Assembly: GCF_021271205.1 (NCBI RefSeq)
Contig: NZ_JAIWKS010000005.1
Coordinates: 62,001 to 126,000 of the forward strand
Source: Pseudomonas uvaldensis
GTDB taxonomy: Bacteria; Pseudomonadota; Gammaproteobacteria; Pseudomonadales; Pseudomonadaceae
Direction of reading: 5' to 3'
DNA: 64,000 bases
The translations under genes and the position numbers were made by a program. The notes beneath the pieces were generated by a model. The model was not told the DNA's origin. It was given only the letters and a program-made list of their open reading frames with translations, and made no database searches. Below, piece after piece: positions 1 through 8,591 of the stretch. Numbering within the stretch: the first letter of the stretch is position 1; the number at the start of each line of letters is the position of its first letter.

Positions 1-48
1 TACTCAGACGCGAATGCCGCGTCGAGTCGCCATCAAGGTCAGCCATGA
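1..48 (+). CDS. C-terminal end of an upstream gene (partial)
   Basis: An open frame enters from the left edge and ends with TGA at 46-48. This stop overlaps the ATG of the amine oxidase gene (45-47) in an ATGA junction, the usual sign of translational coupling. Only about 15 residues are visible, ending SSRHQGQP, so the product cannot be identified from sequence. In related pseudomonads the gene before this amine oxidase is, as I recall, an aminotransferase of the extended pqq cluster; that is context, not evidence from these bases. Confidence 0.4.
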   Translation, partial: YSDANAASSRHQGQP

Positions 49-1727
49 ACAAGAACAATCGCCACCCCGCAAACGGCAAAAAGCCCATCACCATTTTCGG
101 GCCGGATTTTCCTTTCGCCTTTGATGACTGGATCGAGCATCCGGCGGGCCTGGGCACCATTCCGGCTCATAACCATGGTGCCGAAGTGGCAATTGTCGGC
201 GCCGGGATCGCCGGGCTGGTGGCGGCGTACGAATTGATGAAGCTGGGCCTCAAGCCGGTGGTCTACGAGGCGTCGAAGATGGGCGGACGCCTGCGCTCAC
301 AGGCGTTCAATGGTGCCGAAGGCATCGTCGCCGAGTTGGGGGGCATGCGCTTTCCGGTGTCGTCCACGGCGTTCTATCACTATGTCGACAAGCTGGGCCT
401 GGAAACCAAGCCCTTTCCCAACCCGTTGACCCCCGCCTCGGGCAGCACTGTCATCGATCTGGAAGGCCAGACCTATTACGCCGAGAAGATGGCGGACCTG
501 CCGGCACTGTTCCAGGAAGTGGCGGATGCCTGGGCCGATGCGCTGGAGGACCGCTCGCGCTTCAGCGAGATCCAGCAGGCGATTCGCGACCGCGACGTGC
601 CTCGCCTCAAGGAACTGTGGAATACCCTCGTCCCCCTGTGGGATGACCGCACTTTCTACGATTTCGTCGCCACCTCCAAGGCGTTTGCCAAACTCTCGTT
701 CCAGCACCGCGAAATATTCGGCCAGGTCGGGTTCGGCACCGGTGGATGGGACTCGGACTTTCCCAACTCGATGCTGGAAATTTTCCGCGTGGTGATGACC
801 AACTGCGACGATCATCAGCATCTGGTGGTCGGCGGCGTCGAACAGGTGCCCCACGGCATCTGGAAACACGTGCCGGAGCGCTGCGCGCACTGGCCGGAAG
901 GCACCAGCCTGAGCTCGCTGCACCTCGGCGCTCCCCGCAGCGGTGTAAAACGCATCGCACGCGCCGACAATGGCCAGTTCAGCGTGACGGACGTATGGGA
1001 TAACACTCGCGAATATGCCGCGGTGCTGGTCACTTGCCAGAGCTGGCTGCTGACCACCCAGATCGAATGCGAGGAAGCGCTGTTCTCGCAAAAGATGTGG
1101 ATGGCCCTGGACCGCACCCGCTACATGCAATCGTCCAAGACCTTCGTGATGGTCGACCGCCCGTTCTGGAAGGACAAGGACCCGGAAACCGGTCGCGACC
1201 TGATGAGCATGACCCTGACCGACCGCCTGACCCGTGGCACTTACCTGTTCGATAACGGTGATGACAAGCCCGGGGTCATCTGCCTCTCGTACTCGTGGAT
1301 GAGCGATGCGCTGAAAATGCTGCCGCATCCAGTAGAAAAGCGCGTGAAACTGGCGCTGGATGCCTTGAAGAAGATTTACCCCAAGGTGGACATCGCCGCG
1401 CGGATCATCGGCGATCCGATCACCGTATCCTGGGAAGCGGACCCGCATTTCCTTGGCGCATTCAAGGGCGCCCTGCCTGGCCACTATCGCTACAACCAAC
1501 GCATGTACGCACATTTCATGCAGGACGACATGCCGGCCGAACAACGAGGGATCTTTATCGCGGGCGATGACGTCTCATGGACACCGGCCTGGGTTGAAGG
1601 CGCGGTACAAACCTCGCTCAATGCCGTGTGGGGAATCATGAAACACTTCGGCGGTGAAACTCACCCCGAGAACCCGGGTCCAGGTGATGTGTTCCACGAG
1701 ATCGGTCCGATCGCACTGCCTGAATAA
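45..1727 (+). CDS. FAD-dependent amine oxidase (tryptophan 2-monooxygenase-like), extended pqq cluster
   Basis: A 560-residue flavoprotein of the amine oxidase/L-amino acid oxidase family. The dinucleotide-binding signature VAIVGAGIAGLVAAYEL lies near residues 48-64, followed by the acidic VVYEAS strand end and a GGRLRS motif typical of monoamine oxidase-like FAD enzymes. The C-terminus carries the second FAD motif (FIAGDDVSWTPAWVEGAVQ). Related bacterial enzymes include tryptophan 2-monooxygenase and L-amino acid oxidases; the substrate here is unknown. The gene is 25 nt from a carbon-nitrogen hydrolase. The oxidase-plus-amidase order is like the two-step indole-3-acetamide route, but it is also the known composition of extended pqq loci (a gene called pqqK in some strains). 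No signal peptide; probably cytoplasmic. Confidence 0.85.
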   Translation: MNKNNRHPANGKKPITIFGPDFPFAFDDWIEHPAGLGTIPAHNHGAEVAIVGAGIAGLVAAYELMKLGLKPVVYEASKMGGRLRSQAFNGAEGIVAELGGMRFPVSSTAFYHYVDKLGLETKPFPNPLTPASGSTVIDLEGQTYYAEKMADLPALFQEVADAWADALEDRSRFSEIQQAIRDRDVPRLKELWNTLVPLWDDRTFYDFVATSKAFAKLSFQHREIFGQVGFGTGGWDSDFPNSMLEIFRVVMTNCDDHQHLVVGGVEQVPHGIWKHVPERCAHWPEGTSLSSLHLGAPRSGVKRIARADNGQFSVTDVWDNTREYAAVLVTCQSWLLTTQIECEEALFSQKMWMALDRTRYMQSSKTFVMVDRPFWKDKDPETGRDLMSMTLTDRLTRGTYLFDNGDDKPGVICLSYSWMSDALKMLPHPVEKRVKLALDALKKIYPKVDIAARIIGDPITVSWEADPHFLGAFKGALPGHYRYNQRMYAHFMQDDMPAEQRGIFIAGDDVSWTPAWVEGAVQTSLNAVWGIMKHFGGETHPENPGPGDVFHEIGPIALPE

Positions 1728-1752
1728 GCGGCCCGAATAAAAGGAGTTGTCG

Positions 1753-2547
1753 ATGCGCGTAGCCCTTTACCAATGCCCACCGCTGCCACTGGATCCGGCT
1801 GCCAACCTGCAACGCCTGCACCGGGTGGCGTTGGAGGCCAGGGGCGCCGATGTGCTGGTACTGCCGGAAATGTTCCTGACCGGCTACAACATCGGCGTCG
1901 ACGCGGTGAATGTATTGGCCGAGGTCTACAACGGCGAATGGGCGCAGCAGATCGGCCGCATTGCCAAGGCGGCCGGCCTGGCGATTCTCTATGGCTATCC
2001 CGAACGCAGCGAAGACGGGCAGATCTACAACTCGGCGCAACTGATCGATGCCGAGGGGGAACGCCTCGCCAACTATCGCAAAAGTCATTTGTTTGGCGAT
2101 CTCGACCACGCGATGTTCAGCGCCGGTGATTCGGCGCTTCCGATCGTAGAGCTCAACGGTTGGAGGCTTGGATTCCTGATCTGCTACGACCTGGAATTCC
2201 CGGAAAACGCCCGGCGCCTGGCCCTGGCCGGTGCCGAGTTGATCCTGGTGCCGACCGCCAACATGCAGCCCTACGAGTTCATCGCCGACGTCACCGTGCG
2301 CGCCCGGGCCATCGAGAACCAATGTTTCGTGGCATACGCCAATTACTGCGGTCATGAAGGTGAATTGTTGTATTGCGGTCAAAGCAGCATCGCCGCACCG
2401 GACGGCAGCCGCCCCGCGCTTGCCGGGCTGGATGAGGCCTTGATCGTGGGCGAGCTGGATCGGCAGTCGATACAAGCCTCCCGCGAGGCCTACAACTACC
2501 TCCATGACCGTCGTCCCGAGCTTTATGGCGACTTGCACAAACGTTGA
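1753..2547 (+). CDS. Carbon-nitrogen hydrolase (nitrilase superfamily), extended pqq cluster
   Basis: A 264-residue nitrilase-superfamily amidase. The Glu-Lys-Cys triad is visible: E39 in LVLPEMF, K110 in NYRKSHLFG and C144 in FLICYDLEFPE. These enzymes hydrolyse non-peptide amides (ureas, omega-amides, aliphatic amides) in the cytoplasm; the substrate cannot be read from the sequence. I chose ATG 1753 because AAGGAG lies six bases upstream (1741-1746); a TTG at 1747 is in frame but sits against that site. The stop overlaps the TTG alternative start of pqqF, so the gene is in one transcription unit with pqqF. The homologue in extended pqq clusters has been named pqqJ in some strains, a name I use only as context. 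Confidence 0.85.
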   Translation: MRVALYQCPPLPLDPAANLQRLHRVALEARGADVLVLPEMFLTGYNIGVDAVNVLAEVYNGEWAQQIGRIAKAAGLAILYGYPERSEDGQIYNSAQLIDAEGERLANYRKSHLFGDLDHAMFSAGDSALPIVELNGWRLGFLICYDLEFPENARRLALAGAELILVPTANMQPYEFIADVTVRARAIENQCFVAYANYCGHEGELLYCGQSSIAAPDGSRPALAGLDEALIVGELDRQSIQASREAYNYLHDRRPELYGDLHKR

Positions 2548-2588
2548 CCTTATCCGAGCATGAGCGCTTCTCTGCCCTGGAAGCGCTC

Positions 2589-5042
2589 ATGCCGGCCCCC
2601 GACTCCCTCCACCTTCATACTGAAACCCTGGCTAACGGTTTGCAGGTGACGCTGCGTCATGCATCCGATCTCAAGCGTAGCGCCGCCGTGTTGCGAGTGG
2701 CGGTCGGTAGTCATGACGCACCGCAGGCCTGGCCGGGAATGGCGCACTTTCTCGAGCATCTTTTCTTCCTCGGTACAGAGCGGTTTCCTGCAAAACAGAA
2801 CCTGATGGCCTACGTGCAACACCACGGGGGCCAGATCAATGCTCGCACCAGTGAGCGCACCACGGATTTCTTCTTCGAGTTGCCATCCACCGCCTTCGCT
2901 GACGGGCTGGATCGGCTGGCGGACATGCTCGCCCATCCGCGCCTGGATGAAGCCGATCAGTTAAGGGAGCGGGAAGTGCTGCAGGCGGAATTCGTTGCCT
3001 GGTCTCAGGACGTCACGGCCCAGCGGCAGGTGGCCTTGTACAATGGATTATCGGCATCCCATCCATTGCGAGGCTTCCATGCCGGCAATCGAGACAGCCT
3101 CGCCGTGCAACAGCCTGAATTCCAGACAGCACTCAGGGATTTTTACCGACAGTTCTATCAGAGCGGCCAAATGACCCTGAGCCTGGCGGGCCCGCAGAGC
3201 TTCGACGAGCTAAAGACGCTGGCTGAACGTTTCGCTGGCAACCTGCCCCGGGGACAAACCGTTGTCAGGCCATCGCCGTCGAAGCTGATGGCCTCGCCAG
3301 CAGCCAGTTATCAACAGGTCGGCAAAGCTCGCCTCGACCTGCTGTTCACCTTCGAACAGTTGCCGGTCGCCTCGCCCCAAGCCATGGACTTTCTCTGCAC
3401 ATGGATGAATTCCAGTAAAGCTGGGGGATTGCTCGCCACGTTGCGCCAGCTAGGCCTGGTCGACAACCTAAAGGCCACGCCGCTTTACGCGTTTGCAGGG
3501 CAGGCGCTACTGCACATTGAATTCAAGCTGGAAAACGATCAAGCGATGGATCGTATCCGGCCGTTGTTGCACGACTGGCTGGGATTTTTCGCCGCCCAGG
3601 ATGACTGGGCGCCCTTGCGCAATGAGTTCACAGCCGTGCTGCGTCGCCGACAGGAGATCGCCACGGCCTTGCAACTCGCCCGCCAGGACAACGAAGGGCG
3701 AGAAGCATCGCTGTCGGGAAATGACCTCGCGAGGCTCAGGGAGATCCTCAACCAGATGCAACCTGCTGAGCACGTCACGGGAGCCTGGCAACTGCCCGCG
3801 CCCAATCCTTTCCTGCAAACATCCGGCGAACCTCCCCGCACCGGGCTGATACGCGGCCAAACCAGCGCCCACCGGGGCTTGCGCACCTTCGCTCAGGACC
3901 GCTCCCGCAGTCGTCGCGAACGCTCGCCCATGCAGTTCAGCCAGGCACTGCCCGATCACACCCGTGAAGGAGCGATATACCTGCGCTGGCGTTTGGCGGG
4001 GCAAGCGCCGGGCGACCTTCAAACCAGGCTCGAGCGACATTTGCTGGATCTACATGAGGATGCCAGTCAAGCGGGCGTGGACGTCACGTTCGAAACCGGC
4101 AGTGACCAGTGCCTGTTGAAACTGACCGGCTTACAAGCGCCCATGCCGCAGGTTCTTGAGCACGTGCTGGCGAAGCTGGAACAGCCGCTGCCCCCGCCCC
4201 AAGCGGAAAGCGAAACGTCGTTGATGCCGATTCGACAGTTGCTCAAGGCATTGGCTGATCCCGGCTTACACCGCTCGCATCCAACGACGATGCCAACACC
4301 CGACGCATCCCTCTGGACCACGGCCCAGTGGGATGGATTGGCCTTGGGCCTGTCAGCGACCACCCAGGCGGCCATGGGCCCGGCATTGGCTCGGGTTCCG
4401 GGCATTGCAGGGCACCCTGCCGAATCCACGCGGCCAAACATGCAATGCACCTGGAACAGGCTTCAGACCGAGGGTGACGAACAGGCCGTATTGCTGTTTT
4501 GTCCGACACCCACGGCAGAACTGTCCGATGAGGCCTCCTGGTGGCTGTTGGCACAGCTCTGTCAGACACCGTTTTACCAGCGCTTGCGGGTGGAACTGCA
4601 ATTGGGCTATGCAGTGTTCAGCGGCTTGAAGCAGATCAATGGACAAACAGGCCTGCTCTTCGGCGTCCAGTCTCCCGATATCCCGGCGCCTCAACTGGTC
4701 GCCCACATCGAACAGTTCCTGGAGGGGCTGACGGATCTGATCCGACAGACCGACGATTCGACTTTGTGCAGTCACCAGCGGACTCTGGCAGCACAATTCC
4801 AGGGCAATGCCCTGGCCTGCGCCCAAGCGGCCGAGCTGCTCTGGCAAGGGAAACTGGCCGGAAGGCCATCTGATTATCTCCAACAGCTGTCCGACGCCAT
4901 CGGACAGATAAACAGAGAGCAACTGCTGACCGCCGCCCGGCGTTTGATCGATGCCGAAGGTGGGCGTCATTGCTTGAGCAACGGCCCTTGTCCGGAAGGA
5001 CGCTGGCAAGCGGCACCACGATCGTTACAACCGCTGCAATGA
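2589..5042 (+). CDS. pqqF: PqqF, M16-type zinc metalloprotease of PQQ biosynthesis
   Basis: An insulinase-family (M16) peptidase of 817 residues from ATG 2589. The inverted zinc motif HFLEH is at residues 53-57 of this start, followed by the conserved E of the helix EREVLQAEF about 75 residues on. PqqF, with a partner, cuts the modified PqqA peptide to free the cross-linked Glu-Tyr. It lies directly upstream of pqqA. The frame is open to a TTG at 2544 that overlaps the preceding stop; I prefer ATG 2589 because GGAAG precedes it and the conserved TLANGLQVTLRH segment then sits at the usual distance from the N-terminus. The C-terminal half is divergent, as is usual for the family. Confidence 0.9.
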   Translation: MPAPDSLHLHTETLANGLQVTLRHASDLKRSAAVLRVAVGSHDAPQAWPGMAHFLEHLFFLGTERFPAKQNLMAYVQHHGGQINARTSERTTDFFFELPSTAFADGLDRLADMLAHPRLDEADQLREREVLQAEFVAWSQDVTAQRQVALYNGLSASHPLRGFHAGNRDSLAVQQPEFQTALRDFYRQFYQSGQMTLSLAGPQSFDELKTLAERFAGNLPRGQTVVRPSPSKLMASPAASYQQVGKARLDLLFTFEQLPVASPQAMDFLCTWMNSSKAGGLLATLRQLGLVDNLKATPLYAFAGQALLHIEFKLENDQAMDRIRPLLHDWLGFFAAQDDWAPLRNEFTAVLRRRQEIATALQLARQDNEGREASLSGNDLARLREILNQMQPAEHVTGAWQLPAPNPFLQTSGEPPRTGLIRGQTSAHRGLRTFAQDRSRSRRERSPMQFSQALPDHTREGAIYLRWRLAGQAPGDLQTRLERHLLDLHEDASQAGVDVTFETGSDQCLLKLTGLQAPMPQVLEHVLAKLEQPLPPPQAESETSLMPIRQLLKALADPGLHRSHPTTMPTPDASLWTTAQWDGLALGLSATTQAAMGPALARVPGIAGHPAESTRPNMQCTWNRLQTEGDEQAVLLFCPTPTAELSDEASWWLLAQLCQTPFYQRLRVELQLGYAVFSGLKQINGQTGLLFGVQSPDIPAPQLVAHIEQFLEGLTDLIRQTDDSTLCSHQRTLAAQFQGNALACAQAAELLWQGKLAGRPSDYLQQLSDAIGQINREQLLTAARRLIDAEGGRHCLSNGPCPEGRWQAAPRSLQPLQ

Positions 5043-5178
5043 GCTTTCTCAAAGAATCGCCGCGAACGAAAATGTCAGATTTAGTAACATAGCCGCCTAA
5101 GCATCTGAACATCTCCGAATGGAGGTGGACTAAATGTATAGATCTCACCTGTCCCACCCCAACCAAAGGAGTATTTCC

Positions 5179-5253
5179 ATGTCCTGGTCCAAACCCGCAT
5201 ATATCGACCTGCGTATCGGTTTCGAAGTCACCATGTACTTCGCCAACCGTTAA
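5179..5253 (+). CDS. pqqA: PqqA, precursor peptide of PQQ
   Basis: A 24-residue peptide, [20 protein letters not shown] followed by FANR. It contains the diagnostic E16-x3-Y20 pair that PqqE cross-links; all PQQ carbon and nitrogen atoms come from these two side chains. AAAGGAG (5165-5171) precedes the ATG with eight bases of spacing. It follows pqqF by 136 nt and is followed by a hairpin terminator, so it probably has its own strong promoter and is made in excess of pqqB-E, as in other species. Too short for most automatic gene callers. Confidence 0.97.
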   Translation: MSWSKPAYIDLRIGFEVTMYFANR

Positions 5254-5279
5254 TTGCTGCAGGCGGTTGAACGCGCAGC

Positions 5280-5308
5280 AAACGCCTCGGTCAGCCGGGG
5301 CGTTTTTT
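5280..5308 (+). terminator. Hairpin with T-tract between pqqA and pqqB (partial terminator)
   Basis: AACGCCTCGG and CCGGGGCGTT form a ten-pair stem with a TCAG loop and one G-T pair, followed by a run of T. It lies 27 nt after the pqqA stop and 26 nt before pqqB. Such a site would let most transcripts end after pqqA while some read into pqqB-E, matching the need for more precursor than enzyme. Confidence 0.8.
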
Positions 5309-5333
5309 ATTTCGGTTTGCAGATGGAGCGGCC

Positions 5334-6245
5334 ATGTTTGTCCAGATTCTAGGTTCCGCCGCCGGCGGCGGTTTCCCTCAGTGGAACTGCAATTGCGCCA
5401 ATTGCGCCGGGTTTCGCGACGGCAGCCTGCGGGCCCAGGCCCGTACCCAGTCGTCCATCGCGATCTCCGATGACGGTGTGAGCTGGGTGTTGTGCAATGC
5501 CTCCCCGGACATCCGCGCCCAGCTCCAGGGGTTCGCCCCGATGCAACCGGGCCGAGCCCTGAGGGACACCGGGATCGGCGCCATCATCCTGATGGACAGC
5601 CAGATCGACCACACCACCGGCCTGCTCAGCCTGCGCGAAGGTTGCCCGCATCAAGTCTGGTGCACCGACATGGTCCATGAAGACCTGAGTACCGGCTTTC
5701 CGCTGTTCAACATGTTGACCCACTGGAACGGCGGGCTGAACTGGAACCGCATCGAGCTCGACCAGAGCTTCACCATCCCCGCCTGTCCGAACCTGCGCTT
5801 CACCCCACTGCCCCTGCGCAGCGCCGCGCCCCCCTATTCGCCTCACCGTTTCGATCCGCATCCGGGGGATAACATCGGCCTGGTCGTCGAAGACCTGCGC
5901 ACCGGCGGCAAGCTGTTCTACGCCCCAGGCCTGGGCAAGGTGGACGGGCCGTTGCTGGAGATCATGGCCGGCAGCGATTGCCTGCTGGTGGACGGCACGA
6001 TGTGGGATGACGATGAAATGCAGCGTCGTGGTGTCGGCACCCGTACTGGCCGGGAGATGGGGCATCTGGCGCAAAACGGCCCCGGCGGCATGCTCGAAGT
6101 ACTGGAGCAACTGCCCGAGCCACGTAAGGTGCTTATCCACATCAACAACACCAACCCGATCCTGGACGAAAACTCGCCGGAACGCGCGGAGCTGGTACGC
6201 CGTAGGATTGAAGTGGCTTACGACGGAATGAGTATTGAGTTGTAG
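5334..6245 (+). CDS. pqqB: PqqB, metallo-beta-lactamase-fold protein of PQQ biosynthesis
   Basis: 303 residues. The N-terminal zinc-knuckle signature is clear: C19-N-C21-A-N-C24 after GGGFPQW. The metal-binding [10 protein letters not shown] segment near residue 88 replaces the HxHxDH motif of the beta-lactamase fold. PqqB acts as an iron-dependent hydroxylase that oxidises the PqqA-derived glutamyl-tyrosine before PqqC. Length and motifs are normal for the family. It starts the second part of the pqq operon after the post-pqqA hairpin; the 198-nt gap to pqqC holds a REP pair, unusual inside an operon. Confidence 0.96.
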   Translation: MFVQILGSAAGGGFPQWNCNCANCAGFRDGSLRAQARTQSSIAISDDGVSWVLCNASPDIRAQLQGFAPMQPGRALRDTGIGAIILMDSQIDHTTGLLSLREGCPHQVWCTDMVHEDLSTGFPLFNMLTHWNGGLNWNRIELDQSFTIPACPNLRFTPLPLRSAAPPYSPHRFDPHPGDNIGLVVEDLRTGGKLFYAPGLGKVDGPLLEIMAGSDCLLVDGTMWDDDEMQRRGVGTRTGREMGHLAQNGPGGMLEVLEQLPEPRKVLIHINNTNPILDENSPERAELVRRRIEVAYDGMSIEL

Positions 6246-6310
6246 CAAGGGTGGGATGATTGTGGATTTGTGTTGTGTCAGTTGACGCTGGCGCCAGTTG
6301 GCAGGACGCC

Positions 6311-6399
6311 TTCGCGAGCAAGCCCGCTCCCACAATGGTCCGAGTAATACGGAACTTTCATACGCTGCGAAACCCCGTGGGAGCGGGCTTGCTCGCGAA
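6311..6399. repeat. REP pair (BIME-like) between pqqB and pqqC
   Basis: Two perfect 23-base inverted arms, 6311-6333 and 6377-6399, containing GCGAGCAAGCCCGCTCCCAC and its complement, separated by 43 bases. The same arms recur at 42355-42418 and 63569-63646 and, less exactly, at 50931-51023, so this is an interspersed family. In RNA it would form a long hairpin in the pqqB-pqqC spacer. Confidence 0.9.
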
Positions 6400-6443
6400 G
6401 AGGCCGGTTCAGACAGCCCCAAACCCCATCACGGAGAACCAAC

Positions 6444-7196
6444 ATGATTGACACCCCCCTGTCCCCCGCCGAGTTCGAAGCGGCCCTGCGTGCCAAGGGT
6501 GTGTATTACCACATCCATCACCCGTATCACGTGGCGATGTATGAAGGCCGCGCCACTCGCGAGCAGATTCAGGGCTGGGTCGCGAACCGCTTTTACTACC
6601 AGGTGAACATCCCGCTCAAGGACGCCGCGATCCTGGCCAATTGCCCGGACCGGGAAATCCGCCGGGAGTGGATCCAGCGTCTGCTCGATCACGACGGTGC
6701 TCCTGGCGAAGACGGCGGCATCGAGGCCTGGCTGAGGCTGGGCCAGGCGGTGGGGCTGGACCCCGATCAACTGCGCTCCCAGGAACTGGTATTGCCCGGA
6801 GTGCGTTTCGCGGTGGATGCCTATGTCAACTTTGCCCGCCGCGCCAGTTGGCAGGAAGCCGCCAGCAGCTCGCTGACCGAGCTGTTCGCCCCGCAGATCC
6901 ACCAGTCGCGCCTGGACAGCTGGCCGCAGCATTACCCTTGGATCGACCCGGCCGGCTACGAATATTTCCGTACCCGCCTGAGCCAGGCCCGTCGCGATGT
7001 GGAGCATGGCCTGGCCATCACCTTGCAGCACTACACCACCCGCGCCGGGCAGGAGCGCATGCTGGAGATTCTCCAGTTCAAACTGGACATTCTCTGGAGC
7101 ATGCTCGATGCCATGAGCATGGCCTACGAATTGAATCGCCCGCCCTATCACAGCGTGACCGGGGAACGGGTGTGGCACAAAGGGATCAGTTTATGA
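6444..7196 (+). CDS. pqqC: PqqC, pyrroloquinoline-quinone synthase
   Basis: A 250-residue cofactorless oxidase of the TENA/heme-oxygenase-like fold. It performs the final ring closure and eight-electron oxidation of the intermediate to PQQ using O2. Characteristic segments include [15 protein letters not shown] and [19 protein letters not shown] near the N-terminus and the C-terminal [10 protein letters not shown] helix. Length is typical. The stop TGA overlaps the ATG of pqqD in an ATGA junction at 7193-7196, so the two are translationally coupled. GGAG lies nine bases before the start. Confidence 0.97.
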   Translation: MIDTPLSPAEFEAALRAKGVYYHIHHPYHVAMYEGRATREQIQGWVANRFYYQVNIPLKDAAILANCPDREIRREWIQRLLDHDGAPGEDGGIEAWLRLGQAVGLDPDQLRSQELVLPGVRFAVDAYVNFARRASWQEAASSSLTELFAPQIHQSRLDSWPQHYPWIDPAGYEYFRTRLSQARRDVEHGLAITLQHYTTRAGQERMLEILQFKLDILWSMLDAMSMAYELNRPPYHSVTGERVWHKGISL

Positions 7197-7468
7197 GCTT
7201 TGACCGCAGCAAAACCCCTCGCTGGCGCCCCGGCTATCGCTTCCAGTACGAACCGGCACAGAAGGGCCATGTGTTGCTCTATCCTGAAGGCATGATCAAG
7301 CTCAACGACAGCGCTGCGCTGATCGGCGGCCTGATCGATGGCGAACGGGATGTCGCGGCCATCATCGGCGAGTTGGGCAAACAGTTTCCCGACGTGCCGG
7401 AACTCGGTGACGACATCGAGCAGTTCATGGAGGTCGCCCGTGCAGAGCACTGGATCACCCTTACCTGA
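7193..7468 (+). CDS. pqqD: PqqD, peptide chaperone for PqqA
   Basis: 91 residues with the PqqD/RiPP-recognition-element pattern: [22 protein letters not shown] at the N-terminus, then [16 protein letters not shown] and a C-terminal helix. PqqD binds PqqA and presents it to the radical SAM enzyme PqqE. It overlaps pqqC by four bases and runs 29 bases into pqqE, consistent with a complex made by coupled translation. The frame is open further upstream inside pqqC, but the overlapping ATG at 7193 gives the family's normal length. Confidence 0.96.
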   Translation: MSFDRSKTPRWRPGYRFQYEPAQKGHVLLYPEGMIKLNDSAALIGGLIDGERDVAAIIGELGKQFPDVPELGDDIEQFMEVARAEHWITLT

Positions 7469-8591
7469 AAAACCGGCGATCGGCCTGCCGCTTTGGCTGC
7501 TGGCCGAGTTGACCTATCGCTGCCCGCTGCAATGCCCGTATTGCTCCAACCCGCTGGACTTCGCCGAACAGGGCCAGGAGCTGAACACCGAGCAGTGGTT
7601 CAAAGTCTTTCGCGAAGCCCGGGAAATGGGCGCGGCGCAGTTGGGTTTTTCCGGCGGCGAGCCACTGGTGCGCCAGGACCTGGCCGAACTGATCGGTGAA
7701 GCGCGCAGACTGGGGTTCTATACCAACCTGATCACCTCCGGCATCGGCTTGACCGAGCAGAAAATCAGCGACTTCAAGAACGCCGGCCTGGATCATATCC
7801 AGATCAGCTTCCAGGCCAGCGACGAGCAAGTAAACAACCTGCTGGCCGGCTCGAAGAAAGCCTTTGCGCAGAAGCTGGAAATGGCTCGGGCAGTCAAGGC
7901 CCACGGCTATCCGATGGTGCTGAATTTTGTCACCCATCGGCACAACATCGACAAGATCGACCGCATCATCGAGCTGTGCATCGCGCTGGAGGCCGATTTC
8001 GTCGAGCTCGCTACCTGCCAGTTCTATGGCTGGGCGCAGCTCAACCGCGTCGGGTTGTTGCCCACCCGAGAACAGCTGGAGCGCGCCGAGCGCATCACCA
8101 ACGAATATCGCGCGCGGTTGGAAGCCGAGGGCAACCCCTGCAAGCTGATCTTCGTGACGCCGGACTACTATGAAGAACGCCCCAAAGCCTGCATGAATGG
8201 CTGGGGCAGCCTCTTTCTGACGGTCACGCCGGACGGCACGGCGCTGCCCTGTCACGGTGCCCGACAGATGCCAGTGCAATTTCCCAACGTGCGCGACCAC
8301 AGCATGCAACACATCTGGTACGACTCGTTCGGCTTCAATCGCTTTCGCGGCTATGACTGGATGCCCGAGCCGTGCCGCTCCTGCGATGAAAAAGAGCAGG
8401 ATTTCGGCGGCTGCCGCTGCCAGGCGTTCATGCTCACGGGCGACGCCAGCAACGCCGACCCGGTGTGCAGCAAATCCGAACATCACGCTGTGATTATCCA
8501 GGCTCGAGAAGACGCCGAGCACGCCACGCAAACCATTGAGCAACTGGCCTTTCGCAATGAACGAAACTCACGCCTCATCGCCAAGGGTTGA
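7440..8591 (+). CDS. pqqE: PqqE, radical SAM PqqA glutamate-tyrosine cross-linking enzyme
   Basis: 383 residues from a GTG start at 7440, preceded by GGAGG inside the end of pqqD. The radical SAM cluster motif C28-x3-C32-x2-C35 (CPLQCPYC) is followed by [10 protein letters not shown]. The C-terminal SPASM region is rich in cysteines for auxiliary clusters ([28 protein letters not shown]). PqqE forms the carbon-carbon bond between Glu16 and Tyr20 of PqqA. The end of the gene overlaps the start of the S9 peptidase gene by 35 bases. Confidence 0.97.
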   Translation: MQSTGSPLPEKPAIGLPLWLLAELTYRCPLQCPYCSNPLDFAEQGQELNTEQWFKVFREAREMGAAQLGFSGGEPLVRQDLAELIGEARRLGFYTNLITSGIGLTEQKISDFKNAGLDHIQISFQASDEQVNNLLAGSKKAFAQKLEMARAVKAHGYPMVLNFVTHRHNIDKIDRIIELCIALEADFVELATCQFYGWAQLNRVGLLPTREQLERAERITNEYRARLEAEGNPCKLIFVTPDYYEERPKACMNGWGSLFLTVTPDGTALPCHGARQMPVQFPNVRDHSMQHIWYDSFGFNRFRGYDWMPEPCRSCDEKEQDFGGCRCQAFMLTGDASNADPVCSKSEHHAVIIQAREDAEHATQTIEQLAFRNERNSRLIAKG

